A stretch of DNA of 49,655 nucleotides from a virus (IMGVR_UViG_3300042503_002198:1-49655); one strand, 5' to 3'. Positions 18,013 to 26,919 are shown, numbered from the stretch's first letter. The notes: generated from the sequence alone by a model not told the origin. Made by a program: numbers and translations.

Positions 18013-18480
18013 ATGAACGAACAACATCAGGCACTGGAAGCCGCTAAACTTGCAGCTTTGGTTGGAGGTCAACTTAAACAAGTTGATAGTTTGACAACCG
18101 AAAGACAATCAATGCCAGCCAACAAAATCAATATGCAAAATTTTGTTGCCAAAGTTAGAAACCCTCATGCGAGAGTTTCTGGCTTTATTCCAGAAACCCC
18201 ACATGGATTTGCTCCACCAGTGCCTGAAGATGTTGTTCAACAAATGGTTCCAGATATCAGCGTTAATAGCTCATTACCACCAACACGCAACGAACCAATA
18301 GAAATTCCACAACAAATACATTATCAGCCAAACTTAAGAGTTGAAAATTCTACAAACCCTGTTATACTGAAAAATCAATCATTCAACCAAGATTCTAAAA
18401 CTTTGAAAAAAATCAATTCAAGTTTAAAGTCAATAAAAGTGGTTTTGGATGAAATTCTTTTGATTTTAAAACAGAAATAA
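18013..18480 (+). CDS. unknown proline-rich protein between gp32 and clamp
   Basis: 155 aa. An N-terminal helix (QALEAAKLAALVGGQL) is followed by a proline-rich, probably disordered centre (PETPHGFAPPVPEDVV, PTRNEPIEIPQQ) and a C-terminal amphipathic helix with LKKINSSLKSIKVVLDEILL that could form a coiled coil. No catalytic motif is seen. Gaps of 3 nt to gp32 and 1 nt to the clamp gene place it in the same transcript, suggesting a replication or transcription accessory role. Unrecognised. Confidence 0.6.
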   Translation: MNEQHQALEAAKLAALVGGQLKQVDSLTTERQSMPANKINMQNFVAKVRNPHARVSGFIPETPHGFAPPVPEDVVQQMVPDISVNSSLPPTRNEPIEIPQQIHYQPNLRVENSTNPVILKNQSFNQDSKTLKKINSSLKSIKVVLDEILLILKQK

Positions 18481-18481
18481 C

Positions 18482-19237
18482 ATGTCTCAAACACATATTC
18501 CAATTCCAAAGTCATCTTTGGAAAAATTATTGCGTCCAGTTAATAGACTCACAGAATCCTGTGTGTTGAAAGCTAATCAAAATTTTATTTATACTGTTTG
18601 TTCTTCTATTGATAATAGTGTTATTTTATACGCTAAAACAGAAATTCCAATTGATATAAAAGAAACCAAACTTAACTTAATCAATATCAAAAAACTCCTT
18701 ACAGGGTTAGAATGTTTGGGAGAATCAGAAAACTTCAAACTTGTACACGAAAATAATTGCATTTTGTGTCAGAGTAATAATGAAGAGACAGGAGAAAAAA
18801 CACATTTTAAATATCATTTAGTCGATGATAATATCATTAAAGAATCCACTGTTAATGTTGAAAAAATTGCCAGTTTATCGTTTGATACAGTATTTGAAAT
18901 ACCTTTGGCTAAAATAAGACAAATCATGTCAGCCTATTCGTTTGTAAACGACATTAATAAAATATACTTCTACACCAAAGAAGGTCATGTGTATGCTGAT
19001 ATTGATGATAAAACTCAACAAAATATTGACAATGTATCATTGATGATTGCTTCAGATTATTCTGGAGAACAGATTACACAACCTTTATCAATTAAAATTG
19101 AAGTTTTTAAAAATCTAGCTTTGTGTAAGAACGATATTAAAGTTAAAATAAACAATCAGTTTAAAGTGTTTATTTTTCAAAGTAAAGAAGACGAGAATAC
19201 AGAGTTAAAATATATTATTTCTGCCCTTGTTAAATAG
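18482..19237 (+). CDS. gp45: sliding clamp, gp45-like
   Basis: 251 aa (T4 gp45 is 228). Two similar halves of clamp fold are apparent: IPKSSLEKLLRPVNRLTESC at the N-terminus, then LINIKKLLTGLECL, and in the second half FEIPLAKIRQIMSAYSFV and PLSIKIEVFKNLAL, ending LKYIISALV as the last strand. No catalytic motif is expected. It would form a trimeric ring that tethers gp43 and, in T4, also activates late transcription. Clamp loader genes (44/62) are not in the window. Assignment rests on fold-like pattern plus its place in the replication block. Confidence 0.75.
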   Translation: MSQTHIPIPKSSLEKLLRPVNRLTESCVLKANQNFIYTVCSSIDNSVILYAKTEIPIDIKETKLNLINIKKLLTGLECLGESENFKLVHENNCILCQSNNEETGEKTHFKYHLVDDNIIKESTVNVEKIASLSFDTVFEIPLAKIRQIMSAYSFVNDINKIYFYTKEGHVYADIDDKTQQNIDNVSLMIASDYSGEQITQPLSIKIEVFKNLALCKNDIKVKINNQFKVFIFQSKEDENTELKYIISALVK

Positions 19238-19263
19238 CAAGACAGAGTAAATTATTTTATACT

Positions 19264-19584
19264 ATGTCTAAAAATAAAGTTACAACAGTAGGGTATTTTA
19301 TCAAAAGATTAAGAGACTCTGGGTACGTCACCAATAAACTATTTACAGATTATTCTAAAGCAGATGCTCGATCTTGGACTGTTATTGTAGATCCAAAACA
19401 ATCATCTGTTTTTATTACTTGTTATAATAATCATAGTTATTTGGGTGAAGAATATTTTGAAATGCATGATGGTGGACAATTTGTTCCAGAAAATTTTAAA
19501 CTCAAAACAAGTTCTATTGAAACTATTATTGAATATTTGGTTAAGTTTAATATTAATAATAAATCAAAAACATATATTAAGTAA
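19264..19584 (+). CDS. small conserved-looking unknown protein
   Basis: 106 aa. TVGYFIKRLRDSGYVTNKLFTDYS then SWTVIVDPKQSSVFITCY and GGQFVPENFKLKTSSIETII indicate a compact alpha/beta protein. I believe similar proteins occur in other T4-like marine phages, but cannot name the family. It lies 26 nt after the clamp gene; the gap has AT-rich TATTTT/TATACT stretches but no convincing -35. Function unknown. Confidence 0.6.
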   Translation: MSKNKVTTVGYFIKRLRDSGYVTNKLFTDYSKADARSWTVIVDPKQSSVFITCYNNHSYLGEEYFEMHDGGQFVPENFKLKTSSIETIIEYLVKFNINNKSKTYIK

Positions 19585-19593
19585 TATTATAAT

Positions 19594-19983
19594 ATGGCTG
19601 TACCAAAAAAAAGAAATAGTTCAAAGAATACAGATATTCCATCTTTGTCATCGTCACAGATTAAAGCAACAATGACAAAAAAAGAATATGAAGATTTAAA
19701 TAAAAAAGTTTTTGATGCTATCAACGAATTAGAATTACAAAAAAGTTTGGATAAATGGTTAAAAGAAAATAGACAACACCAACAAATAGCTATGAGAGAT
19801 TTGGGTCTTTTAAAATCAATCATAACTGAGTATTTAGATTCTTTTATTTTATTTGGATATAATTTAGATGGCGAGAGAGTTATTTTACAAAACTTCAGTA
19901 AAGCTAGAGATAGAGATGCTCTTATGGAATTTTTAAAGATAGTATTTATTAAACAACAACAAGAAAACTTTTTAGATGAGTAA
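19594..19983 (+). CDS. small helical unknown protein downstream of the clamp
   Basis: 129 aa. Basic, serine/lysine-rich N-terminus (about 1-28, probably disordered), then helices KKEYEDLNKKVFDAINELEL and RDLGLLKSIITEYLDSFILF, and a second domain around RDRDALMEFLKIVF. The C-terminus ENFLDE is short, acidic and hydrophobic like clamp-binding tails. Position next to the clamp and this tail make a late-transcription coactivator (gp33-like) role conceivable, but there is no direct sequence match. The stop overlaps the next gene by 8 nt. Confidence 0.55.
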   Translation: MAVPKKRNSSKNTDIPSLSSSQIKATMTKKEYEDLNKKVFDAINELELQKSLDKWLKENRQHQQIAMRDLGLLKSIITEYLDSFILFGYNLDGERVILQNFSKARDRDALMEFLKIVFIKQQQENFLDE

Positions 19984-21067
19984 TATTAATACAGACCCTT
20001 ATTGTAATAGTCCATTACTAGATCCAAGTTTATTTCCTGTTGGATCAGCAACTTTTTTAGATCCAAATTATAACATTCTTCCTTATTTGTGTCAGTTGTT
20101 ACAAGTTGCAAACGACGAAACAATCAATCCAGTTTTAGCTACACCACCAGAGTTTGATATTACACCATTTACAGATTTTAGCGGTTTAGCTACAGTTGGA
20201 GATCCTAGAGTTTCTTTGGGTTTATCAATATCTGCAACTCTTATTAATTTCTTACCAAGAATGATTACCCAGACTGAGGTTTTACAGTCAGGAGGATCAC
20301 AAATTATAGACAATTATATTTGCGATCAAGATGGTCAACCAATCAAAGAATCAAAAGTATTACCAGCTTTACTCTCATTAAATTTAAGTGCAAACCAGCC
20401 ATTTAGGTATGGAGCTTTAGAAATACCTCCAATTAATGTTTCCTTAGAAGAATTACTAAGACCAATAGTTCCAGAAGAAATTAGAAATTTCGTTACAACT
20501 TTTGTTAAAAATTCTAGAGAAAATTATTCTGATTATTTTTTAAGTTTTTTAAACACTTGGTTTTTATTTGATGAAAGATGGAAACCATCATTACATATGT
20601 ATGGAAATGGTGGATTCTTTTTTGTAAAACTTGAATTCTATGAAAGTTTAACAAATCGAGAATATCAAAAATCATTATATTTAAAATATCACGAAGACCA
20701 AGCTCAAAGTTTAGGTTGTAAATTAAATTTAAATGAAATAATCTATCACACCGAAAATATTTTTGGTAACAATTCTTTATCAAAAGCACTAGCTGCACCT
20801 ATATTTAATTACCAAGAAATTTTATCTAAGTCCTTAGATGAACAAACACAATTTTATAATACTTTAATAAACACTTTTGTAACTTTAAAATCTAATGAAT
20901 CAAGTTTACAGAACTTATTTAATCCAAATTTCTCGTTAAGGGATGCCGAAACAACTTATAAATCATTAACAAGTTTATATGGAACTCCTACCTTTACCTC
21001 CGCTGAAAGGTTATCATCGGTTCCAATCGATCAAACACAATGTTCGATTAACAGTCAAATCCTTTAA
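19976..21067 (+). CDS. unknown 363-aa protein, possibly virion-associated
   Basis: 363 aa, not recognised. Hydrophobic and asparagine/serine rich, with several cysteines (C9, C38, and a C-terminal TQCSINSQIL) and no transmembrane stretch or enzyme motif. Central FLNTWFLFDERWKPSLHMY and GNGGFFFVKLEFYESL look like a folded alpha/beta domain. It overlaps the small gene upstream by 8 nt, and its 3' end overlaps the convergent spike-like gene by 20 nt. Composition (few lysines, many N/S/T/P) is like the tail proteins, so a structural role is possible. Confidence 0.55.
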   Translation: MSNINTDPYCNSPLLDPSLFPVGSATFLDPNYNILPYLCQLLQVANDETINPVLATPPEFDITPFTDFSGLATVGDPRVSLGLSISATLINFLPRMITQTEVLQSGGSQIIDNYICDQDGQPIKESKVLPALLSLNLSANQPFRYGALEIPPINVSLEELLRPIVPEEIRNFVTTFVKNSRENYSDYFLSFLNTWFLFDERWKPSLHMYGNGGFFFVKLEFYESLTNREYQKSLYLKYHEDQAQSLGCKLNLNEIIYHTENIFGNNSLSKALAAPIFNYQEILSKSLDEQTQFYNTLINTFVTLKSNESSLQNLFNPNFSLRDAETTYKSLTSLYGTPTFTSAERLSSVPIDQTQCSINSQIL

Positions 21068-23129
21068 AGTCTGGTGGTGGATTTAAAGAACCATCAGGAT
21101 TAAAACTATAGTTATTTTGTGTGGGTCTTGCATTAACGTAGTTACCAGTAACATCAGTAGCAGTAGGAATTCCATAACCAGTGTTTCTTTGTTCTATATA
21201 GCTAGAAACTCTAGAGTTTACAAAGGCACCACCACCACCTCCACAAGAGCCTATACCACCCATAGATTTATGTCCTGGGCGTTGTCCCATGCCCTTTGCT
21301 TTCGCTGGTGTCGGAACATGACTTGGTTGTGGTGTTGCCGCTCTTGAAGCCGCTGGACTATCATAACCATCGAAAGCTGGAACGGTTGTATCGTGAACAT
21401 GACTTTGACCTGGACTGTTGTGGATATGCTGATAGTTGTATATTGGCTGTATTTGACCAGGTATAACATAACCATGCACAGGACCAGCAGCACAGTATCC
21501 GACAATCTGTAACGGAGGACCAACTGGAACAATTGGAGTTGGTCCTGTCCACCAATGAGTCATTGCAATACCAGTTGGTTGTGCAAAATTATCTAATGGT
21601 ATATTGAGCATTATGGTGGCATAAGTTTCTTCGGCTATAGTTGTTATATAATCTACACTTAAATTCAGACCCATTAAAAAACCAGCCACATCTCTAGTTG
21701 CAACTTTAAATGATTTATCGTATGCATTTAATGCGGTAGCTTTTGTCGGAGCACCATCATTCCAAGTTGCGTTTGAATGCGCCCAATGTGCTCCTCCTGC
21801 TGGTGAAGTAGATATTCTTTCTGACGGAACATGTAAATGAGTACAATGCAAAGTACCATCCATCATAATTGATCCCTTTAATCCAAAATCACCCGTAACA
21901 TTTAATAAACCAGCAACCATTGTATTATCGGATTCAATTCTTAATCCAGTATCTCCAGATCTATCTTTGGCATCAATTAAAATATTTTTTCCTTTGATTG
22001 TTGTTTTGTTGGCAGAAGTTAATGTCAATTCTCCTTCAGTTGAAGCTATGGTTGCTACAGCCGCATTAATAACACCTTTACCGCTAGTGTTCCATTCAAA
22101 TCCTGGAGATCCCGCATTAAAAGTAGCTTTATTTGCAACGTCAAAAACTAAACTTCCTGGATTAATTAAAGGATCAGAATGAAGAACTGTTTCTGCTGTT
22201 CCTGCGCTACTTACGGACATAAGTTCACCGTTTTTGGCAGGTTTTTTTAATTTAAATGCGGTAGCACCATGACCAACTGGAGCGGTTGTGGGAGAATCGT
22301 TTTTTTCTGTTCCAATTTTAAACACAACATCTCCTGCACTTTCTAAAACAAAAGATCCACCTTCACCAGCTTCTTTCTGTGCTTTTTGAATTGCTTCTTT
22401 GTTTTGCTCATAAACTTGAGCAGCTTTTTCATTTCCAGCTTGTATTTTAGTGATTGGGGATTTTATTTTTCCGTTTTTACAGCCTGGACTATCACACCCT
22501 TTTCCACCATTCATTGATAAATTTGATGATGTACTAATAAAAGGTGCTACTAATAAATTTAAATAATATTGTAAAGTGTCCAAAGGCAATGCCATTCTTG
22601 GAAACCATCTTCTAAAATAACTAAGCCAACCATCAGTTATACTGCTTACTTTATCTGATAATAATATTTGAGCACAAACTTCACAGGGTATTTCTTCGCC
22701 TTCAGTTTGTTTAATCGTATCCATTTTTGCTTGATCGATTTGTTTTGTTAATTGTTGTAACTTTTTTGCAGCTTCTTTTTGTTTTGGTGTTTGCTGACCA
22801 ATTTGAATAGAAGCATCTCCTCTTATGTATTCATGTTTTGAATTACCATATAAAAATTGTGCATCGTTTCTCGTTTGAACAAAAACATTTCCACCAGCAA
22901 GCAAACTTAAATCGGATGCAGCTTTTATGGTTATAGACCCACCAATAAATTGAATTAAACTTCTAAATTTATCTTGTAATAATATAAAAGATCTATCATC
23001 AGATATTAAAGATCCTGTATCATCAACTTTCATGTTTGTTTTCATCAAAAGCATACCTGCTTCTGACGATAAACCATCATCTCTAACGGAAACTTGATCT
23101 GTAATGCTTGGTTGTGTACTCTGTGACAT
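21048..23129 (-). CDS. baseplate spike-like protein with beta-helix-type repeats and HxH motifs
   Basis: 693 aa. The N-terminal 110 residues (IGGSITIKAASDLSLLAGGN, VQTRNDAQFLYGNS) and the middle (IASTEGELTLTSANKTTIKG, NILIDAKD) have the short alternating strands typical of gp5C/VgrG-like needles. A Cys cluster, CEVC and CDSPGC, lies at about 146-225. The C-terminal third has HIH and HVH (H568, H570, H577, H579), recalling the HxH iron-binding tips of phage membrane-piercing spikes, and a glycine run (SCGGGGG). It is the gene after the gp5-like hub and has its own late promoter (6 nt from ATG). Spike/needle is inferred, not proven. Confidence 0.6.
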   Translation of the reverse strand: MSQSTQPSITDQVSVRDDGLSSEAGMLLMKTNMKVDDTGSLISDDRSFILLQDKFRSLIQFIGGSITIKAASDLSLLAGGNVFVQTRNDAQFLYGNSKHEYIRGDASIQIGQQTPKQKEAAKKLQQLTKQIDQAKMDTIKQTEGEEIPCEVCAQILLSDKVSSITDGWLSYFRRWFPRMALPLDTLQYYLNLLVAPFISTSSNLSMNGGKGCDSPGCKNGKIKSPITKIQAGNEKAAQVYEQNKEAIQKAQKEAGEGGSFVLESAGDVVFKIGTEKNDSPTTAPVGHGATAFKLKKPAKNGELMSVSSAGTAETVLHSDPLINPGSLVFDVANKATFNAGSPGFEWNTSGKGVINAAVATIASTEGELTLTSANKTTIKGKNILIDAKDRSGDTGLRIESDNTMVAGLLNVTGDFGLKGSIMMDGTLHCTHLHVPSERISTSPAGGAHWAHSNATWNDGAPTKATALNAYDKSFKVATRDVAGFLMGLNLSVDYITTIAEETYATIMLNIPLDNFAQPTGIAMTHWWTGPTPIVPVGPPLQIVGYCAAGPVHGYVIPGQIQPIYNYQHIHNSPGQSHVHDTTVPAFDGYDSPAASRAATPQPSHVPTPAKAKGMGQRPGHKSMGGIGSCGGGGGAFVNSRVSSYIEQRNTGYGIPTATDVTGNYVNARPTQNNYSFNPDGSLNPPPDFKGFDC

Positions 23130-23135
23130 TTTTAA

Positions 23136-23141
23136 TACTTA
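23136..23141 (-). promoter_or_regulatory. late-promoter-like TAAGTA
   Basis: On the minus strand AATAAGTATT, 6 nt before the ATG at 23129, within the 25 nt gap after the hub gene. Matches the T4 late TATAAATA type with G at the fifth position. Confidence 0.6.
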
Positions 23142-23154
23142 TTAAAATTACAAT

Positions 23155-24738
23155 TTAAGCAATATTGTTTGGTTCGTATATTGTTGCAAAATAAACAGGT
23201 TTTTGAACATCTCCACCCATAAAAAATACCCAAACTTTTGAACCAACATGAGGAACCGAATTAAATCCCATAGTTCCTCCTGTTCTTGGACCAGCAAGAG
23301 AACCATATGCATCTGGGATTCTTGTTCTAATTACATTTTGTCCATTTGTAATTAATGATGCATCACCAGAAACTTCAGCCAATTTACCTAATTGGTCTAA
23401 TTGAGTTGTTTTATTATAAAAAACTTCACCGTCAATCTCTACTTTTGTTGAATCTATAGCCTCATATATTCCATTTGGATCTATACCAGGATCACCATAC
23501 TGTCCAGCATGAGCAGATCCGTTTGATACATTTGATCCTTGTAATGCTTGTTGAATCAAGCTATTATATTTTGAAATCTCTGCTTGAGTGAGACTACTTC
23601 TTGCTGCATCATATGAACCATTACTATAAACTCCAAAATAAGCTCTAGTGTTTACTGTATCTGTTAAAGTATCATTTTGTACATAACTTCTATTAAATAA
23701 AGTTTCAACAAAAGCTAACTGTGCAGCATCGTTTTGATTACCAACTTCAGATTTTATCAAACCATAAATTGTGTTTAGAGTTTCTGGGTTTGCTAAATCC
23801 TCCCCATACATTGATCTAATTTCAGATAAAATATCTGAAGCTGATCCAATTTTTTCTGTATCTCCTGTAACCCTTCCTTGTGGATCTGCTAATGCATCAA
23901 TTTCAACATCTCTTGTGTCTGCATATGCTTCAGTTGGAACAGTAGAAGGAGTTATAGATGGATCAACACCTATACCAGATCTAGCTTGAACGACCCAAGG
24001 AGTTGCACTAGAACTCGTAAAACTCCTTCCCCAATTTCTATTAGGATCTCCAACGTCCAAGTGAAAATTTGTTGTTCCTCCCATATATCCTGGTCCATAA
24101 CCAATACCACCAATACCTGCTTGTGTTAATTTATATAATGCATAAGCAATTCTTCCTTTATCTTCTTCGCTTGTTGTTGGATCAAGTTTTCTATATGGAT
24201 AAACAGATTCTGTGAAATAACCATCAGTTGCTTTTCCAAACAAATGTTGACTGTTTTCAGCTTGTCCAGCAGTAGAACCTGTTCCGCTATAACTGACCCA
24301 GTTTAGTCCTGTGCCTGATAAACCTCTAGCAATAACTCCTTGCAAGTCTGATCCCAAATCTCCTGATCTATCTCCGTTATGTTGTTGGCTTATTCTTCCT
24401 CCCCCTGCCCCTTCTTCAGGATAAATATAATTGAATCCTTGGTCGGTTGGTATTGGAGTTGGTGTTCCAGTACTAGCATTGGATGGTGCTCCAGTACTAC
24501 CACCCCAAAAAGGAACAGCAGCTTCTGCCCAAGGTAAATGTTTTTGTAGTCTGTCTTTTATTTCTGCTGAAAAACTTTTAGATTCAAAAGTTTTAAAACT
24601 TTTATTTTTTGCAGTTTCATTCCAATCTTTATATAAAGTAGGAGTTATATTAGGAACAAAAACTTGAACTCTTCCTCTTTTTTCTGGATCTGTTGTATTA
24701 ACAACAAGTCCTAAATAATTTCCAAAACATTTATTCAT
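23155..24738 (-). CDS. gp5: gp5-type baseplate hub with M15/DUF882-like peptidase and SleB-like hydrolase insertions
   Basis: 527 aa. Residues 5-30 (GNYLGLVVNTTDPEKRGRVQ) form the start of a gp5-type OB domain; its closing half is at the C-terminus (GTMGFNSVPHVGSKVWVFF, 488-506, then KPVYFATIY). Between them are two enzyme-like modules. Residues 160-240 contain SQHLFGKATD (S163, H165, G168, D172) and GIGYGP plus FHLDVGDP (H226, D228), the zinc motif of M15/DUF882 D,D- or L,D-peptidases. Residues 320-400 contain IKSEVG (E331) and AAQLAFVETLFNR, like SleB-type wall hydrolases. T4 gp5 has a lysozyme instead. It should open the peptidoglycan during tail penetration. Starts 6 nt after the upstream gene. 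Confidence 0.8.
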   Translation of the reverse strand: MNKCFGNYLGLVVNTTDPEKRGRVQVFVPNITPTLYKDWNETAKNKSFKTFESKSFSAEIKDRLQKHLPWAEAAVPFWGGSTGAPSNASTGTPTPIPTDQGFNYIYPEEGAGGGRISQQHNGDRSGDLGSDLQGVIARGLSGTGLNWVSYSGTGSTAGQAENSQHLFGKATDGYFTESVYPYRKLDPTTSEEDKGRIAYALYKLTQAGIGGIGYGPGYMGGTTNFHLDVGDPNRNWGRSFTSSSATPWVVQARSGIGVDPSITPSTVPTEAYADTRDVEIDALADPQGRVTGDTEKIGSASDILSEIRSMYGEDLANPETLNTIYGLIKSEVGNQNDAAQLAFVETLFNRSYVQNDTLTDTVNTRAYFGVYSNGSYDAARSSLTQAEISKYNSLIQQALQGSNVSNGSAHAGQYGDPGIDPNGIYEAIDSTKVEIDGEVFYNKTTQLDQLGKLAEVSGDASLITNGQNVIRTRIPDAYGSLAGPRTGGTMGFNSVPHVGSKVWVFFMGGDVQKPVYFATIYEPNNIA

Positions 24739-24744
24739 TTATTT

Positions 24745-26256
24745 TTAATCTTCATTAAAAACATTTTTTAATGAATCTCCAACTTTTCCTAAAAATTCGC
24801 TGGCTTCTTTTGAAAGATCGCTAAATCCTTGTCCAACATCTTGAAGATTGTCACCCACAGCACGAAAATTATTTTCTACGTTTAGTGAAATATTTCCTGG
24901 ATCCACAGGGGTTCCATATACATCTTCTCTTCCGCCGTTATAAAGATTTGGTCCAAGACTTGCAGCAGTTGGTGGGAAAAATGTTGCACCTTGTCCATAT
25001 CGACTCACAATTGCTGCTGATTTTGTTAAAATATTACCAAGAGGAGTTATTGCTCCATATTGTGGTCCATATTTATCAACCAACGCACCAATCAAATTGC
25101 CTCTTAAAGCAGTAGCAACCCAAGCATATCCATAATTTGAAAGTTGATCGGCCATATATCCACCAGGATCAGTTCCAATTTGATTTACAACATTTATAAT
25201 GTTTTGAACTTCTGGTGGCATATACGAAAAAACGGTTGTAAACGGGTTACTAACCAAATTAGAAGCAATATTAACAAAGTTTTGTATTGTATTTAGATAA
25301 TCTAAAAAAGGACCAGACATATTGAACAAAGATGTAAAAAAATTAATGTCATCCAAAACAACTTGAATAGTATCTAAAATTAAACATATTAAACGAATAG
25401 GAATAATTTCCTCAATTGCTTTCATTAACAATCTTTGCATTTCTGCTATGATTCCATTAATCCAAGCATATATTTTTTGTATATAAAATATAATTCCATT
25501 GTAAATGTCGTTTATAATTTTACTAAAAGATGCGATTACTCCTTGCAAACCAGCAACAATTCTACCCAAAGAACCAAAAGATCCTTTTGGCATAGACAAA
25601 TAGGCTCTAGTTCTAATGGTGTTGCAAAATTTTTCTAAATTTTCAACAGCTTCTGGGTGGATTTTGTTTAATAAATATTCTACTAAACTTGGTGTTGTTT
25701 TTTCTGGTCCAGTTATAGGATTATTAGACATATTACTAGCATTCATTTCTGTTGAACCTAGTTTTCCAATACCATCAAAACATCCTTTTTGCCATGCAGG
25801 AGTTTTTTTTAAAATTTTTGAAATTTCTGGTTGTCGAGCTAATGCTAAAAAGTCACTAATAAAAGCATCATCAATTATATATTTTTGTTGGCCTTGTATT
25901 GACGATTGTAAAACTTTATTATCAAAACCATAAACCAATAAAGCTAAAAGAAGATAATATTTATTTTTATTTAAATTTGTAAATTGATGTTTAATTTTGG
26001 CTAATTCTCCACCAAAAATATATGGATAAAGTGTAAGGTTTGTCTTTTTTTCTAGTTCTCTGATTTCTTCTCCTGTTACTGTTGTTTTAGAAACTGGTGT
26101 TGCAAATTTAGCTTCATTGTTTTGTATAGAAGTTGCTGCTGTTTGTGAAGCAGCTTGACCAGCAGATGTAGAATCTGCTATTAATTTTGATAATGAAGTA
26201 ACGTTTGGATCAAATGTATATGTTTTATTGCCAACCTTTACTGTTGTAGTAGCCAT
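24745..26256 (-). CDS. large tail/baseplate-associated protein, unrecognised
   Basis: 503 aa. N-terminal VGNKTYTFDPNVTSLSKLI, then helix-rich sequence with long hydrophobic helices (about 225-345, for example IINDIYNGIIFYIQKIYAWI and IPIRLICLILDTIQVVLDDI) and a glycine/proline/asparagine-rich C-terminal third ending FLGKVGDSLKNVFNED. No enzyme motif. It heads the operon that continues into the gp5-type hub (6 nt gap), so it is most likely a hub-associated or virion protein. Membrane insertion by the hydrophobic helices during infection is possible but speculative. Confidence 0.65.
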   Translation of the reverse strand: MATTTVKVGNKTYTFDPNVTSLSKLIADSTSAGQAASQTAATSIQNNEAKFATPVSKTTVTGEEIRELEKKTNLTLYPYIFGGELAKIKHQFTNLNKNKYYLLLALLVYGFDNKVLQSSIQGQQKYIIDDAFISDFLALARQPEISKILKKTPAWQKGCFDGIGKLGSTEMNASNMSNNPITGPEKTTPSLVEYLLNKIHPEAVENLEKFCNTIRTRAYLSMPKGSFGSLGRIVAGLQGVIASFSKIINDIYNGIIFYIQKIYAWINGIIAEMQRLLMKAIEEIIPIRLICLILDTIQVVLDDINFFTSLFNMSGPFLDYLNTIQNFVNIASNLVSNPFTTVFSYMPPEVQNIINVVNQIGTDPGGYMADQLSNYGYAWVATALRGNLIGALVDKYGPQYGAITPLGNILTKSAAIVSRYGQGATFFPPTAASLGPNLYNGGREDVYGTPVDPGNISLNVENNFRAVGDNLQDVGQGFSDLSKEASEFLGKVGDSLKNVFNED

Positions 26257-26267
26257 ATGTCTTTAAA

Positions 26268-26273
26268 AACTTA
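26268..26273 (-). promoter_or_regulatory. late-promoter-like TAAGTT (weaker)
   Basis: Minus strand CTAAGTTTTT, 11 nt before the ATG at 26256. One mismatch to TAARTA. It faces away from the sigma70-like promoter at 26294-26321, giving a late/early divergent pair. Confidence 0.4.
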
Positions 26274-26293
26274 GTCGTAAGTGATAAAAAATC

Positions 26294-26321
26294 TTGTCAT
26301 TTATCAAAAATGTTGTATTAT
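26294..26321 (+). promoter_or_regulatory. sigma70-like promoter of the dNMP kinase gene
   Basis: TTGTCA (26294-26299), 16 bp, TATTAT (26316-26321), 10 nt to the ATG at 26332. Its position decides the kinase start: the upstream in-frame GTG at 26281 would lie before the promoter. Confidence 0.65.
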
Positions 26322-26331
26322 ATTTAATCTT

Positions 26332-26919
26332 ATGTTTTATCCAATAATTGGCATTTCTGGGGCTGCAAGGTGCGGAAAAGATACTTTATGCAGGGGGCTT
26401 ATTCGAGAATTTGAAAAACTTGGAATTAAAGCCAAACGCAAATCCATTGCTGGCGATACTGTTAAAAATGATTTAAAAAATCTTTTATTTGAAAAGATTC
26501 AATTCGATACATTCACAGAAATTAATGAAGAAAAAGAATCTGTACGTCCTCTTCTTGTTGAATATGGAAAAATAATGAGACAAAAAACAAATGGAAGATA
26601 TTTTATTGAAAAATTTCAATTAGAAGAAAATTATGTTAATATCATCCCAGATATTCGTTATGCAGAATATCAGAAAGATGAACTATATTGGCTAAAAAAT
26701 GAAATGAAAGGACTTTCAGTTTTTATTGAAAGAGAAGAAATTTACGATGCCAATGAAACAGAAAAAATCAATAACAAGTTTATAAAAGAAGTTGCTGATT
26801 TTAATTTAAAATGGGGAAGATTAAACGAACAATCCGAATACGAGAAAAAAATTATAGATTTTTATGCAAAAGATATTATCAATAAATTTTATTTACCACT
26901 TACCAATCGGACAATGTGA
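26332..26919 (+). CDS. gp1: deoxynucleoside monophosphate kinase, gp1-like
   Basis: 195 aa from the ATG at 26332 (T4 gp1 is 241). The protein starts MFYPIIGISGAARCGKDT, with the P-loop GAARCGKDT at residues 10-18, as in phage dNMP kinases. VNIIPDIRYAEYQ (about 103-115) matches the strand with the catalytic Asp-Arg pair (DVRF in relatives). It phosphorylates dNMPs to dNDPs. A GTG 51 nt upstream extends the frame but lies ahead of the promoter, so the shorter form is preferred. The gene stands alone on the + strand between late minus-strand operons, and its 3' end overlaps the convergent zinc protein gene by 27 nt. Confidence 0.82.
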   Translation: MFYPIIGISGAARCGKDTLCRGLIREFEKLGIKAKRKSIAGDTVKNDLKNLLFEKIQFDTFTEINEEKESVRPLLVEYGKIMRQKTNGRYFIEKFQLEENYVNIIPDIRYAEYQKDELYWLKNEMKGLSVFIEREEIYDANETEKINNKFIKEVADFNLKWGRLNEQSEYEKKIIDFYAKDIINKFYLPLTNRTM

